Assembly: GCF_964204645.1 (NCBI RefSeq)
Contig: NC_134028.1
Coordinates: 14,375,263-14,439,262 of the forward strand
DNA: 64,000 bases
From: Tubulanus polymorphus
Lineage: Eukaryota > Nemertea > Palaeonemertea > Tubulaniformes > Tubulanidae
Direction of reading: 5' to 3'
This document shows positions 22,727 to 35,200 of the stretch, piece after piece. The notes beneath the pieces were generated by a model that ran no database searches, was not told where the DNA came from, and was given only the letters and a program-made list of their open reading frames with translations. Within the stretch, counting starts at the first letter, position 1. Each line of letters opens with the position of its first letter. The translations under genes and the position numbers were made by a program.

Positions 22727-24984
22727 TCATATTGTCCGTCGTCATGGCTGTTGGGTCGTGCAGGTTAGGGGGTTGTCTGGTTTCTCTTTCTCACCGCTGG
22801 GTCTTTGCTATTTTGCAGGGAAGGAAACAGGATGGACTCGGGAAATTGGTAACCTCAGGACAAACCTTTGATGCGTGGGTGGATATTGATGGGTTACCAG
22901 CTCAACCCCCAATCCAGCTAGTCACAGCGGAGGAAGTGGCGGATAACCCATAAATATTTCAAGATATCGAGCCCTCGGACCTCATTTTCCGAAACCCTGA
23001 TCGTTTCATTGCTGGAAATGTAAGTTATTTTATGCATGAGTGGGAAAAGGTCTTGACTCCGAATGAAAGCGATGTAAGGGAATGGATTTCTTCCGGAGTA
23101 CATATTCCGGATTTTTTCATCCATTTTAAAGGTCAATTTAAAAACATGAGTTTTGACAGCGATACGCCCCCTACGTCATATCTTCCGAACGCAAGAGTAT
23201 GCCAGCATTTTTCAGACTTTATCTCGCGTACAATACAGGACAGAGTCAAAAATGGCTCCTTGGAATACTGGGGCAAGGTAGGCGTGTGCTCTCCACCCTT
23301 CTTGGTGTTGCCACTTACGATTGAGCCAGTGAAACCAAGACTCTGCCACGACGAGCGGTTCCTCAATCTGTGGATCCGGGACTGTCCGTTCAGCCTGGAC
23401 AAATTTAATATGATTCCTTGTATCTGCCCTCAGTTTTCGAACTTTACCACTATAGATGATAAGAGTGGGTATGACCATATTAGAGTCTCCGAAGACAGTA
23501 AAAAGTATCTGGGAATTGAATGGGAAGGGCATTTTTATGTTTTCAAGGTCATACCTTTTGGCTTTAAACCATCGGCCTATGTGTACCAAAGAGTTGGCAT
23601 GGTTGCGACAAATTACTTGCACACGCTCGGTGTGCCCGTTTTACAATATATAGACGATAGGTTTATTGGCGAGTTATGCACTAGGTTTTTGTCTTTGTCT
23701 GGCCCGCAAAGACCCTCTCTGTGTGCATACATGGTGTATGAGGTACTGGTTCGTTTGGGCTATTTTATCGGTTTATCCAAGTCGGATTTCCTGCCAACGC
23801 CGTCGAAGATCTCGCTTGGCCTGATCGTTGACACCGCCCGCCTATGCTTTGGTTTGCCTGAGGCAAAGAAGAAAAAATTTAAAATCTTGCGGGAGTTCAT
23901 CTTGTCAGAAAGATCAGTCAGTATTAAAACTATCCAAAAGTTTGTGGGAAAGCTAGTCTCATTTTCCGCGGCCATCCCCACAACTAGAATCTTCACTTGA
24001 GAGGCTAATAGGGCTATTTCTAAGGCTTCCAGGAACTCCAGTCAGATCATAGTATCGAGCAATCTCAGAGATGAGATTGAATATTGGAGATTCATCGACA
24101 ACTGGAATGAGTTTGTTCCTTGGCGCCGCGAGGTTCATAAGGTTGTCTGCTTATAGTATGATGCATCCGGTTTTCGGTGGGGAGGTTTTATGACGATAGA
24201 CGGTCAGGACGTTTCGGTCGGCGATTATTGGGAAGGACATGAGATCCAATCCCATATCACAGTTAAGGAAACTCTAGCTCTTGACAGGGTATTGCGCGCC
24301 TTTAAACCCCAGCTGAAGGACTGTAGAGTGGATGCCAAGGTGGATAACCAAACTATGATTTCCGTTTGGGAACACGAGGGAAAAGGTTCAAGGTCGAAAG
24401 ATTTAAATGATGCCGTGAAGGTCCTTTTCCATACTGTTGCGGACCTCAAGGTTTATTTACGACTATCGTATGTTCCGTCTGGGGAGAATGCTGCTGATGC
24501 TCCTTCGCGAATCTTACGGAGATCTGATGAAAAATTACCGGGAAAATTCTGGCGTATTGTTCAATCGATTTTTGGGGGTGAGTCGGGGCATTCTATCGAT
24601 CTTATGGCCTTAGATTCGAACGCTATGGTGGACCTTAAGGGAAAGGTCCTTAGGCATTTTACCCCTTGGCAGACCCCAGGTTCTTCTGGCGTGAACATAT
24701 TTTGTCAAGATTTGTCCGGTGAGGAGAACTGCTATGTGTTCCCACCTTTCCATTTAGTAGGTGCTGTTCTTCGTTCTCTGACAAAATTCAGTGTGCCTGT
24801 CACATGTATCGTTCCTGGGATGCTGCCCAGGCCCTACTGGTGGCCTTCAGTCTGTTATACTTCTAAAAGTTTCCAGCTGCTGGCAGCTGCGGGGACTAAA
24901 GGGGCCCTTCTTTACCCATTTAAGAATGGTTTTAAACTTGATGATGTCGGGTTACCAGTAGACTTGTTTGTTGTCCGCGTCTAG
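22727..24984 (+). pseudogene. DIRS/Ngaro-like reverse transcriptase and RNase H
   Basis: One long frame is interrupted by three nonsense codons: TAA 22951-22953, TGA 23998-24000 and TAG 24154-24156. It holds a DIRS-type reverse transcriptase with fingers KPRLCHDERFLN, palm DKSGYDHI and the catalytic box YIDD near 23647. The connection and RNase H follow (YDASG at 24157, ETLALD near 24270, SGENAADAPSR near 24480). The conserved C-terminal domain with YVFPPFHLVGAVL comes last. A pyrimidine-AG acceptor-like site precedes it (TTTCCAACTTTCTAG before 22721). Confidence 0.88.
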
Positions 24985-25046
24985 TTATTTTAAGTAAGAT
25001 CTGGATTGTTGCTCTGTAACCCTTGTTTCTCTTGTCTACTTTTAGA

Positions 25047-26068
25047 ACTTTTCGCGCCCCAATTATGCCAGGGATATAGAAGACCGTTTAGAGGAGATAC
25101 AGTTTTTGCAAACATCTTCAAAATACGGAAAACAGAAAAATGGCCTAGTGAAAGGCTTCCTTGATTTTCTTATAGCGGCGGGCACGGGCAGATTCCTCTA
25201 CGACAATACCCCCGTGACATGTGTGCCTATTTAGTCAGTCGGGATAGATTCGGAAAGACTACTGTTCATGCTAACAGCTGCCCCTGCGGGCTGTGAAGGG
25301 AATTCCGGGCTGCCTTTGCCCAAGACGCCTAGCTGCTTCGACGGTTGATTCTTACATAGGCTAATTGCGGGGATAGTTCAAAGAAAACGGCAGATGTGGT
25401 GACTGGCAACCCTTATTAGGTTTGGGGAATCCTGCGGCCTCCCCCCCCCCTTGTTCTTGGTTATCTTCGAGCCATTAGGAGAGAACAATCTATGGCCGGG
25501 GTAGTTCCAGGGCAGGCGGTCTGATGAGGTCCTGAGAAATGACGATGGTACTGAGATAATCTTGAGTCTGACGTTTGGGAAGACACTAAGATGCTCTAGA
25601 AAATCTGTGGTTTTGATGACTTTAGGAAACAAAATTTTGTGCCCTATTCGCGGTCTCTCTGATTATTTTGAAACCTGTAGTACCTTGGGTATTGATTTAT
25701 CGGCAGGTTAATTGTTCTGCACTGTGAACCGTAGAGGGCTTGTGCTAAATCAACCACTGGTTGACTCTGCTATAAACAACAGACTAAAACATTACCTGAA
25801 TGAATTGGGACTGAACGAGGGGGAGACCGTCCACAGTTTCCGCGCTGGTACAGCAGTCATTCTTGCACTCTCTGGGCGTTCCCCTGAAGAAGTCTCCAAG
25901 TACATCCGATGGAAAGGGACCTCAATGGCTAAGCATTATACTGCTCTGGACAGAGTTTTGACCGTCTCGGACTCTGGAGCATTAAGATCAGCTCTTTCAG
26001 GGGAACCCGAACGGGATTACTATTTTGCTAAGAATAACGTTGGGGGTTTTAATCCCATATTTCAATGA
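25047..26068 (+). pseudogene. DIRS/Ngaro-like tyrosine recombinase
   Basis: The region after an acceptor-like TTGTCTACTTTTAG (ending 25046) reads a degraded N-terminal recombinase with several stops and shifts. The C-terminal part (25712-26068) is open. It carries the catalytic HSFRAG box and the tyrosine in MAKHYTALD, characteristic of the tyrosine recombinases that DIRS-order elements use instead of a DDE integrase. The first catalytic Arg is not clearly identified. Order after RT and RNase H fits this class. Confidence 0.82.
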
Positions 26069-26227
26069 TGTTACATTTTGTTTGGAAGTATATACTACTT
26101 TAGTTGTAGCCTACCTTGAATTAAATTTCTGAGTTTATGCACCCCCACTTTTTGTGGTTTTGGATTTGGGTTGGATTTGGGTTTGGGGTGTGTGGTGTTC
26201 TTGTTTTTTGGGTAGTGTGGGAAATAT

Positions 26228-26300
26228 GGAACTTTTGGTTTTCCCCCATGTCTATATATCTGTAGCGTGTCCGCACAACAGGTAGTGAGAATAGTATACT
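26228..26300. repeat. Terminal-type direct repeat of the DIRS-like element, copy 1
   Basis: GAACTTTTGGTTTTCCCCCA through CAACAGGTAGTGAGAATAG is repeated at 26599-26670 with two or three mismatches. Paired direct repeats after the recombinase gene are expected for Ngaro-type elements with split direct repeats. Confidence 0.7.
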
Positions 26301-26434
26301 GTTCTCACTACGTGGCGCTGCGGACGAGCGTAAGAATCAGTTTGGCTTTGTTGTGGGATGACAAGGTTGTGTCTGGGTACAAGCGGTTAGTTGACTGTCG
26401 TAGCTTAGGTCAATGGGCCTATAGTCAACAAAAA

Positions 26435-26563
<129 letters not shown>

Positions 26564-26598
26564 AAATGAGCCTTTTTTCCTGTTGCGTGTCTCGTTGC

Positions 26599-26670
26599 AG
26601 AACTTTTGGTTTTCCCCCATATCTATATATCTGTAGCTTGTCCGCACAACAGGTAGTGAGAATAGTATGC
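26599..26670. repeat. Terminal-type direct repeat of the DIRS-like element, copy 2
   Basis: This is the second copy of 26228-26300. Immediately after it the R1 repeat begins. Confidence 0.7.
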
Positions 26671-27003
26671 TATAACCGCCTCTGATCTCGACTTTCAATT
26701 ATAACTACGTAAGCTATTCGTGAACAAAATGCGGCCGGCGCACAATAGAAACTTCGCTCTATGTATTCTTTCATTACCGCTGACAAAGAGGGCCGATATT
26801 TCGCAAATTGGATTCGGGAGGTTTAAACCTCCCAAGGTCAAATCACTAAAATTGTGACCTTCGTGGATATTATCTAAAAGCCGATCGTAGTCAATACTAG
26901 CAGAACTTTTTACCTAAACGTCCAATGGTTTGAAAATGGCGTTCCTAAGTATTTGATGAAAGTTGAGAAATCATAAGATATTCATATAACCATGGACTCT
27001 AAG
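26671..27003 (-). repeat. Dispersed repeat R1, copy 1
   Basis: It is the reverse complement of 53258-53610 at about 95% identity by eye, running from the CATGGACTCTAA end to the AGAGGCGGTTATAG end. A third, partial copy sits inside the Polinton right end (51962-52163). Confidence 0.85.
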
Positions 27004-27214
27004 AAGTTACTTGGGATGTTTAATTAATTGATGAACAATGTACAAGTAAAACCAGGCCTATGAGACACCCCTAATGTAAAATGATATCATGCAAGATATT
27101 CGTTATAAGTGTATTATAGTCCTGATCTGAATGTACCCACGAGTATCGAGACTTGGTTTTATCTACGAAAAACTGTGATAATTGCTCGTAGGTTTTATCA
27201 AGCGTCAGCGCTAG

Positions 27215-27406
27215 TGGTGAACGGAAAAAATGGCCAAGGAAAAAATGGCCACGGAAAAAAGGATTTGATTTCGTTTTAGTTAATAAAATGACAGTTTTCC
27301 ATTCAATCTTCCTTGGCCTTTTTTCCGTGGCCATTTTTTCCTTGGCCATTTTTTCCTGGCCATTTTTTCCTTGGTGATTATTTCCTTGGCCATTTTTCCC
27401 TACATT
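27215..27406. mobile_element. hAT-like MITE built from GGCCATTTTTTCC units
   Basis: It is flanked by the 8-bp direct repeat AGCGCTAG (27207-27214 and 27407-27414). It consists of GGAAAAAATGGCCAAGG units on the left and their complements on the right. At 192 bp with no coding capacity, the 8-bp duplication points to hAT-type transposition. A related copy is at 30255-30400. Confidence 0.85.
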
Positions 27407-27879
27407 AGCGCTAGTACATGCTTGATATGGGCATTGTTGGTTTATATTTTGAACTCGATAAAGAAGTTTTTTACATTTAAGCGTGAATGACGCACTGTGA
27501 TGAACTATATTGAATTTAATCAAAGAAACTTAATGTTCCAAAAGGAATATAAGTGTAGTTAGGATTAATAGTTGTTGCTTTTTTCTTAATGAAAACCGAT
27601 GATATAAAATAATTCAGGTTATTATCCCCAAAGTAAAAAACCCCGGTAAAATATTCCCAATATTTGATTTAACTAACATTTTCAGATAAAATCAATACAA
27701 TTTCTTATGTTCCAAAGAACTCAAATCATCGATTCTAGATTTTATTGCACTTCTGTTGAACTGATGTATAGATGTACAATATGATGACCGAACGTTTGAT
27801 GAGAAATAATTACTGTGGTTAGACACAATTCTTGGGATACGAATCGTTTGATTGAATTCGGTCATTTAAACTACTGGCT

Positions 27880-27975
27880 AATTTACGGGGTTAGCGGTAA
27901 AAATCCCCTTGGTAAAAATCCCTTAGGTAAAAATCCCCAATTCTTCAAAGTAGGTAAAAATCCCCCTCCTTTTGA
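27880..27975. repeat. Short tandem GGTAAAAATCCCC repeat
   Basis: Four imperfect copies of GGTAAAAATCCC(C) with variable spacers. This is probably another small MITE like the GGCCATTTTTTCC family. No gene is present. Confidence 0.75.
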
Positions 27976-27999
27976 ATGCAGTCCAAGTAGATACGATCT

Positions 28000-30250
28000 T
28001 AAGGTCAATTAATTAATATTTATTGATACATATATCAAATTTATTCATATTTTAATGTGGAACATCATAAGTATATCACGAGCATACAAAGTGTATACTA
28101 TTTGAATTAAAACACTCCAAATTAATTAACAGTTCATTAATACTAAATTAGTACTTAAAGTGATCGCACGGCTTAATGAAAGGGTTCGTCGCACATTTCA
28201 AATAGCCTGTTACACTAGCTTAGATCTAAAATATTTGAAACTAAACTTCATTATTTCTAATAATTCATGGCAGCGCACAGCTGAAATATACCACAAGTTA
28301 ACTAGAGTTAACTAGAGTTCACATTTCAAAATACTATACAGATTGAGACTAGATGATTGAATTAAATATTTGAATCAAAATATTGTCACTGGAGTAAATA
28401 TATATTCCTTATTACACTTTTAGCAGTGATCATATTGTACATATAATTGAAAGTATTACTGTCATGTAATGTTAATGGGGTATTAGAATCGCGAAATCTA
28501 AGTTGTTCAAAACCAACATGAAAATGAGACGAGAGAATACACAATATCCGTATATGATGAATAACGAGAGAAATCCCACAATGAATTCAGCTAAAAAATC
28601 TGAAGTTCTATATTGAAATGATTACGTATATTACGAGCAACGATTCGGCTGATGCTATTAGCCATCATCAGGCCCCCGTCAACATGAAAATATAGATACG
28701 TAAATCGAATCCATATCATGAGCATACTAACTATAGTACGAATAAAGTTAGAAAAAAACTACAAATTAACAGTTCATTGATACTTAAATAACGCTTAAAG
28801 TTATCGCACAGTTCATATCCCTCGCAAGCAGCTCGCATGTTAAAAAGAGTTCATCGCACAATTGAAATATATTACAAGCTCGAGTTTAAGATATTCCAAA
28901 ATTTGGAAAAGTTCATTATTTCTAATATTTCATCGCATAGCACAGTGAAATATACCACAAGTAAAAAAGGAGTTATTTAGTTCGAATTAAAAGATAATAT
29001 GAATAAAAAGTTCATTTATTTCGTTTATGATATGAATCTATTTAAAGATTTATTTCAACAAAAGAGTCCAATGCGCAGTTCAAATATATTGCAGTTGTAT
29101 TGCGGATGAATATATTAGGATAAATATCTTGCTTTCAATTGTTCTTAAAAAATCGCCAAGTGAGGATTTTATCAAGGGTATTTTTACCTACAACCATCTA
29201 AAATACCCATAGGCCCTAAATCAAGTAGGTTTATGGCGAACGGATAAAATTAGGAATGTAATAGAAATATAATTTTTGGAAAGAGTATTTGTCTCCCGAT
29301 GATTAGATTTGCAGGCCAGACTCATTGTTGACCAAAGTTCTTTAAGTGAATTGCTTTAAAGTAATAAATATTGATGAAACAATATCATAAATTCTTAAGT
29401 GAGTTATTTTGTAATAGTCCAATTTAAGTGCACACTGATGCATGTTAAATTCTTATAAATTCATTAATAAATCTAATTCATACATTTTCCCCTCCTCGCT
29501 TATTCATTCTATATTAGTTTTACTAATGAACATCATAGTGGCTTGTGCCTAATGTCAATAAGCAGCGAATGGTTGCCACTTATCTGAGTTAATCTCGCAC
29601 GAAAGATTAAACTCGATTAGAGCCGCTGAAAACGTATTTCTTTGCAGCCTATAGTTTACGCATACATGCTCTAAATGCTCTATATCAGAGCCTATTCTGA
29701 AGCATGGACTCTGAATTCGTTCGAAAGTCCGAGGCCTAATTATGAGAGTTGTTTATACAATGAGTAATTAAGTGGTGGGATTACAATGGGAGAGATCATT
29801 TCATCAGCCACATCGTTGCCCCAGGGAGTTAGTTATATTCGTTATAGCCAAAATACCTTGACCATGGACTCTAAAACGTTTTAATGTCTTAATCGTTTTA
29901 GAGTCCATGACTTGACAGAATATAGAAGTTTGCCCAGAAAAAGTTATGCATGTTCCAAAAAAAGGAACCAATAAAGACTTATATTATTAGAATTTAAATG
30001 AAGAGCCGAGTAGTACTTTTAAAGGTTAACTATTTATTTCGACGCACGACTCACGAGCTTTCACTACTAAAGTATAGAAGCTTCATCAGGTGAATGAGTG
30101 AATTATTAGAATTGTCACATTTGGTAAATTTCGGAAACAAAACCTAGGAACTACCAAGTATCAAAGAAATGTGTTCCCTTGTGATATTGAATGTAGTGTA
30201 CATGTCAAAACATCATTGCATTTGATTTCTTGTAAGTCAATGAAATGCTG
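28000..30250. other. AT-rich intron, no gene seen
   Basis: Two weak repeats of an AATTAACAGTTCATT(A/G)ATAC block with CGCAC motifs occur at about 28125-28240 and 28765-28870. A palindrome at 29870-29910 (GACTCTAAAAC and inverse) resembles the R1 end. Otherwise nothing is recognised. Confidence 0.6.
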
Positions 30251-30254
30251 GTTA

Positions 30255-30400
30255 GTTTTCTATTTAATTTTCCTTGGCCTTTTTTTTCCGTGGCAATTTT
30301 TACCTTGGCCATTTTTTCCTAGGCAAAAACCTTGGCCTTTCTTTCCTTAGCCATTTTTCCCCTGGCCAATTTTTCCTTGGCCATTTTTTCCGTTCACCGA
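30255..30400. repeat. Second copy of the GGCCATTTTTTCC MITE
   Basis: About eight imperfect CCTTGGCCATTTTTTCC units end CCGTTCACCG, matching the inverted start of the element at 27215. No clear target duplication is visible, so its boundaries are approximate. Confidence 0.65.
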
Positions 30401-30593
30401 AATGACAATTTGTCACTGCTGTCATTTCGGGTATGGGTTTGGGTTGTTTAAAAAAAGCAGAAATCTCAGAAAATTGTAATTTTTGGGCTCTTGAAAACGG
30501 TCAATATGTTATAGCAGGTTAATGTATAAAACTGCTCAGAATCGCTACAATAAACAAAATTTGTCCAGGAAAAATAGTTGATATATTTCAGAA

Positions 30594-30599
30594 CACGAA
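30594..30599. repeat. Polinton target-site duplication, left (CACGAA)
   Basis: CACGAA directly precedes the element's first base at 30600 and is repeated directly after its last base at 52331-52336. Six-base duplications are the rule for Polinton/Maverick integration. Confidence 0.97.
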
Positions 30600-31200
30600 A
30601 GTAATAGGGGTAATAGGCTTTCATACCAAAGGTCGAAAGGTCAAGCTCATTAAAAAAACAAATATTAAAAGTAATTAAAAACTATAATATATTTTCATAA
30701 CCGCGTGCATTTTATATCAAAACTAAATATTTATTCTAAGATATCAATAATTTTAAATGCATATTGTATTAAATCAATTGGTCGCTCCGCTTCGCTACCG
30801 CTCCGCGACCAATTGATTTATTTACAATACACAAATTCATATAATCAAATATATTTTAATAATAATAATTATTCTATTATTATATTATTCAACTGAAATG
30901 CACGCGGTTATGAAAATATATTATAGTTTTTAATTACTTTTAATATATGTTTTTAATGAACTCGACCATTCAACCTTTGATATGAAAGCCCATTACCCCT
31001 ATTACTCTTAAAATAATCATGTACATGAATAACATTTAAATCATTGAACTTCTAAAATCAATTTTAATAAAAAATTTAGTATTAAAATGGAAGCAAATAA
31101 GTACTACTGCCCAACATGTAATATCGATATAGATAAATCCCAAAAAGCAAGACACAATAAAACTAGAACACATTTAGAAAATAAATTGAAACTAGAATAT
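30600..31200 (+). repeat. Left terminal inverted repeat of the Polinton, with internal palindrome
   Basis: These 601 bp are the inverse of 51565-52330, apart from a 202-bp insertion and a short loop deletion on the right. It has two parts. The first, 30600-31006, is itself a snap-back: it begins AGTAATAGGGG and ends CCCCTATTACT, with a GC-rich loop GCTCCGCTTCGCTACCGC. The second, 31007-31200, is the polB leader with the first 38 codons of polB (31087-31200). The duplicated polB start here is a by-product of the repeat and not a gene. Confidence 0.93.
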
Positions 31201-32233
31201 TTACAGTTATATTCAGAACAGTTAACAAAAGGAAAGTAAATTTATTGAATTATGGAATAATGATCCAAATAATGAACAATACGTTGAGGATCCTATGTTT
31301 ATAGAACATGATTCTATTTGAACCTATATACATTCAATGTACAGAGCTATAGAATAAATCTATAAATTCACAGCTGTTACAGCTGTTACTATGACGCCGA
31401 GACTTATGACTCATTATTACAAACGTGCAGAGAGAGAGAGAGAACACTCTAGAACCGGAACTAGATGACGTGGCATAATCAACGACGTGTCATTCTAGAA
31501 ATCGCCCCGGAAATGAACATACGCTGTAATATTGTGCTCAGGATATTCTATCTTTCGAAACGAAATTAGGAGTTTATAGTTTACAATTATAAATCTAAAT
31601 GTAAGTACTGTTTGTTGTAGTTATTAAGGTTATTAAATATGAAACCTTTAGATATATTTAAGTGTATTTATTATATCTTTTAGATAACTAGAGTTACCGC
31701 TAATATCTTTTAGATTAATAAAACGCCATACGAATCAAGAAGTGATAGAGAAACTCAAGATACTCTTTCTGACTGAGGAATCAACAGCAATGGATATCGA
31801 ACCAATAGAATCACCAAAAGATCGAAGAAGAAATATAATAATTTCAAAAACATTAAGACTCCAATGATTAAGTTTAACATTTGTTGATGTAGTTAAATAT
31901 TTACCAGCAATTGAAAAAATGTTTGTAATTATAAATTGTATAATGTATTATGTAAATCTGATTTGTGAATTTTTATGTTCAGTCGTTTCTATTATGATTA
32001 ACGCATGCGCATTAAACAAAACCGGCCATAAATGGCCGCATGTGACGCATGTAACGCATGTGTTGTTTCTATTTTACAGAATTTATAGAATGAATATATA
32101 ATTATGATTAACACATGTGCATTAAGCAAAACCGGCCATAAATGGCCGCATGTGACGCGGGTATTGTAACTGGTATTATTTAGATATCAAGGAATCGAAA
32201 CAACTTATCAAAAGCAACGAAGAATGAAAAAGG
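31199..32233 (+). other. Scrambled left-arm segment with HNH-gene fragments
   Basis: At 31201 the polB fragment switches abruptly into a copy of the 3' end of the HNH gene (31201-31310, with stops), which ends near a TGA at 31318. Sequence of host-like composition follows, with a short (GA)n tract at 31432. A broken frame begins MDIEPIESPKDRRRN at 31790, followed by two tandem copies (31993-32056 and 32102-32165) of a block containing ACCGGCCATAAATGGCCGCA. This is the least ordered part of the element. Confidence 0.55.
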
Positions 32234-35200
32234 ATGACGTTGGTCGAAGAAATGGAAGAGGATTATAAAATTATTAACCAATTTAGTAAAAAATACGTAT
32301 AATAAATTGAACCAGAACAACCACAAACTATCAATATTACAAATAACACTGGCGTTATAAACATATACTACAAGAAGTGTTCTAAGTGTGAATTAGATAA
32401 ATCATTAACAGAATTTAGTAAGCGTAAGATTAGCAAAGATGGTTTTCAATATTACTGTAAAACTTGCATTAAACTATATACTAAACAATATCGAGAAGAT
32501 AATATAGAACATTATAATTATTATATGACAAAATATATGAGAGAAAGATATCAAACAGATCTTAATTTTAGATTGAAACAATGCTTAAGGTCTAGATTAA
32601 CACAATTATTCAACAAAGAAACACATTCAGAAACACTATCTAATTTATTGGGTTGTTCAGATGAATTTCTCAAATCATGGATTATATATCAATTCGATGA
32701 TAAAATGAATATAGATAATTATGGGGATTATTACCATATTGATCATGTGTTACCAATATCTAAATTTAACATGAATGATGAATACAATAAAAAACTTATT
32801 TGGGGTTGGAAAAATTTAAGACCTTTAGAAAAGAAAGAAAATCAAATCAAATCTAATAAACTAGATTTACAGTTATATTTAGAACAGTTAACAAAAGCAA
32901 AGAAATTTATTGATCAATGGAATAATAATCCAAATAATGCACGACGGTACGAGTAAAGGCAAATGCGACCATGTCGAACGTTATGACGTAGCGCGTCTCT
33001 ATTGGTTAAATTGATTGTTGCGCTAAAAATAGCTTCGCGGTTGAGCGCGCGTGTTGAATGAATACGGAACGGCACCCGGACTAATGTCACGTTTTAAGGT
33101 ATAAAGTATTTGGGATTCGAACCGAAACATATCTAAAACGAAAATTTACGTGTTTTGGCGTTTAACTATGTTCCAGTTTTCTCAACTTTCGCCATATTAA
33201 TTTCCCAGGGCGGCGCTGAAAACCAGGAAGTAATTTTGTCATTTTGCCGGTTTTGGGCCTCCGAAATCTCAAAGTTTTGGAAGAATTTAAGGTAGAATAG
33301 ACAGTTCAGTCATCCAAATACCCAATAGTATTAAAACCCATCTAAAAACGAATCGAATGATACCTTATATGTCTATATGGCATTGGAAATAAGTGAGATA
33401 TTCTCAGTTTCTCGTACTACTTCAAAACTAATTTTATGAGCTAGCGTTTTTACCTTATTTATTTTGATGACTTTTACTCGAAAATAATTGGGTTTATTCG
33501 AAATCTGAAAACATACGTAATTAGATCTTGTTCTCCTGTCAATTTTGATATATAGAATGTGTACTCCCTATTACGAGTTGACTTAGAATTTGCGTCATCA
33601 AGTTAGGCCTAATCGTAAACTGCGGACCAAATTCGAAAATTATCATAATTGGACTAGTGCCACAGTCTATAAAAACACATACTGAGTCTTATTGAATCCT
33701 GAAATGAAGGACTATTATGAGAATAATCATTTGGCAAAAAAGAAATATTGAATTCGTTGCGTAATATGCCTAAACTAGGATTTTCCACGAGAAAGGCGTG
33801 AAAGCGCAGGCGTTACCTCAATTTTGGCTCTGACACAGAAATTTGTGTGCAGGTCTTTGGGTGGTGGGGCCATTTTTATAGGGGATTTCCCTGAAAATTC
33901 TGACTAATTACTGCGCAGACACAGTAAACAATTGATTAATACAGACTTGAAAATGTGTGTCTGTCCTGTCCAACAGTGCCGCACCCTTGTTGTGGAAACG
34001 GCTAAAGGGAAATAAATTTGATTGATCTGTTTCTCGTGGAAAAGCAGCCTATGGCTCATTTTCACGCATCTCACATCTAATGTCGAATTCAATTTTGTTT
34101 GAAAGGATATCAGATTGTCTGGCTCAGTTAGTGTTTAGCGTAGGCCTACTAGGGACCTATGTAAATTGTATTGGAAGATTGCCAAAAATCTTTGAATTGT
34201 TAATTTTATTTTAAAGATAATATATTTTTTGTTTTATAGGATTCGTCAGGTATTTGTCAGACATAGCAGATATTTTATAGCCGATTTTTCCCGTTCAAAT
34301 GTAAGTTGTATCAAGCAGAAATTTGCATTTTTTTCATATTTATTTGTTTATAACATGATATTGACATTTGTTTATTTCAGGTAGATGGCAAGTATAGCGC
34401 ATTTGGTTCTGATGGTACCCATGGAATTCAGCAGTTGGCCTTCCATATCATATCAATACATTTTACAAATTAGTAACCGCAATTGCTCAAATAGCTTGTT
34501 GCATTCAAACCTTCTATGTCTCATTGTTTTAGATTTGAAATAAAAGATTGATGTACTTTCAATTTGCTTCTTTTTCTGACTGCGATATATATTACCACGT
34601 CTACAGCTCGTTGAACCCGGGTTTCGAAGTACGCGGGTTCATCTAAACCCAGCGATTGCAGGGCTGCATCTACACTTATTTTAGCTCCAGTAATTGAATC
34701 CACATCTGTAGAGCTTTTCGTGAACATAGGTTCAATTCTCAATAGGTTATATAACTCCTTTTTTCAAAAACCTGGCTTTTTGCATTCAACCCGTGTTTCG
34801 AGCTTAGTGTAGACACATAACCTTGGTATAAGATGCAAGTGTAGACGAAGCTTCTCTTATTTTCTTTTGTTAGTAAGAATGAATAGGAATTCACGACTTC
34901 AGGAATATGCATAAGAAAAAGCTCTTTTATATGTTTAGATTTATTCAAACATCAAAGTGAAAAGATGGAAACAAGTAAAATCTTGACAATCCCCAGTTTA
35001 AAGATTCAACTTCATATCCTTGTACTTGATATCTGCATCACCTAAAGATGAATAAAAGCAAACAGAAAAAAAAATCAATTGATTGCTGAAAGTTAAATAA
35101 TTCAATACAGCAGCGATGACTACAGGTGATGTATTCACCATTCAGTCAGTGAGGCCTACTCACTTTTTGTCATCTCCAATCCTGTAAACCTGGCTTATCT

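Noticed and set aside
23133-23622. Minus-strand frames of 89-136 codons
   Set aside because: They are antisense to the reverse transcriptase of the DIRS-like element.
31087-31200. A separate small zinc-finger gene at the left end
   Set aside because: It is the first 38 codons of polB duplicated as part of the terminal inverted repeat, without its own continuation.
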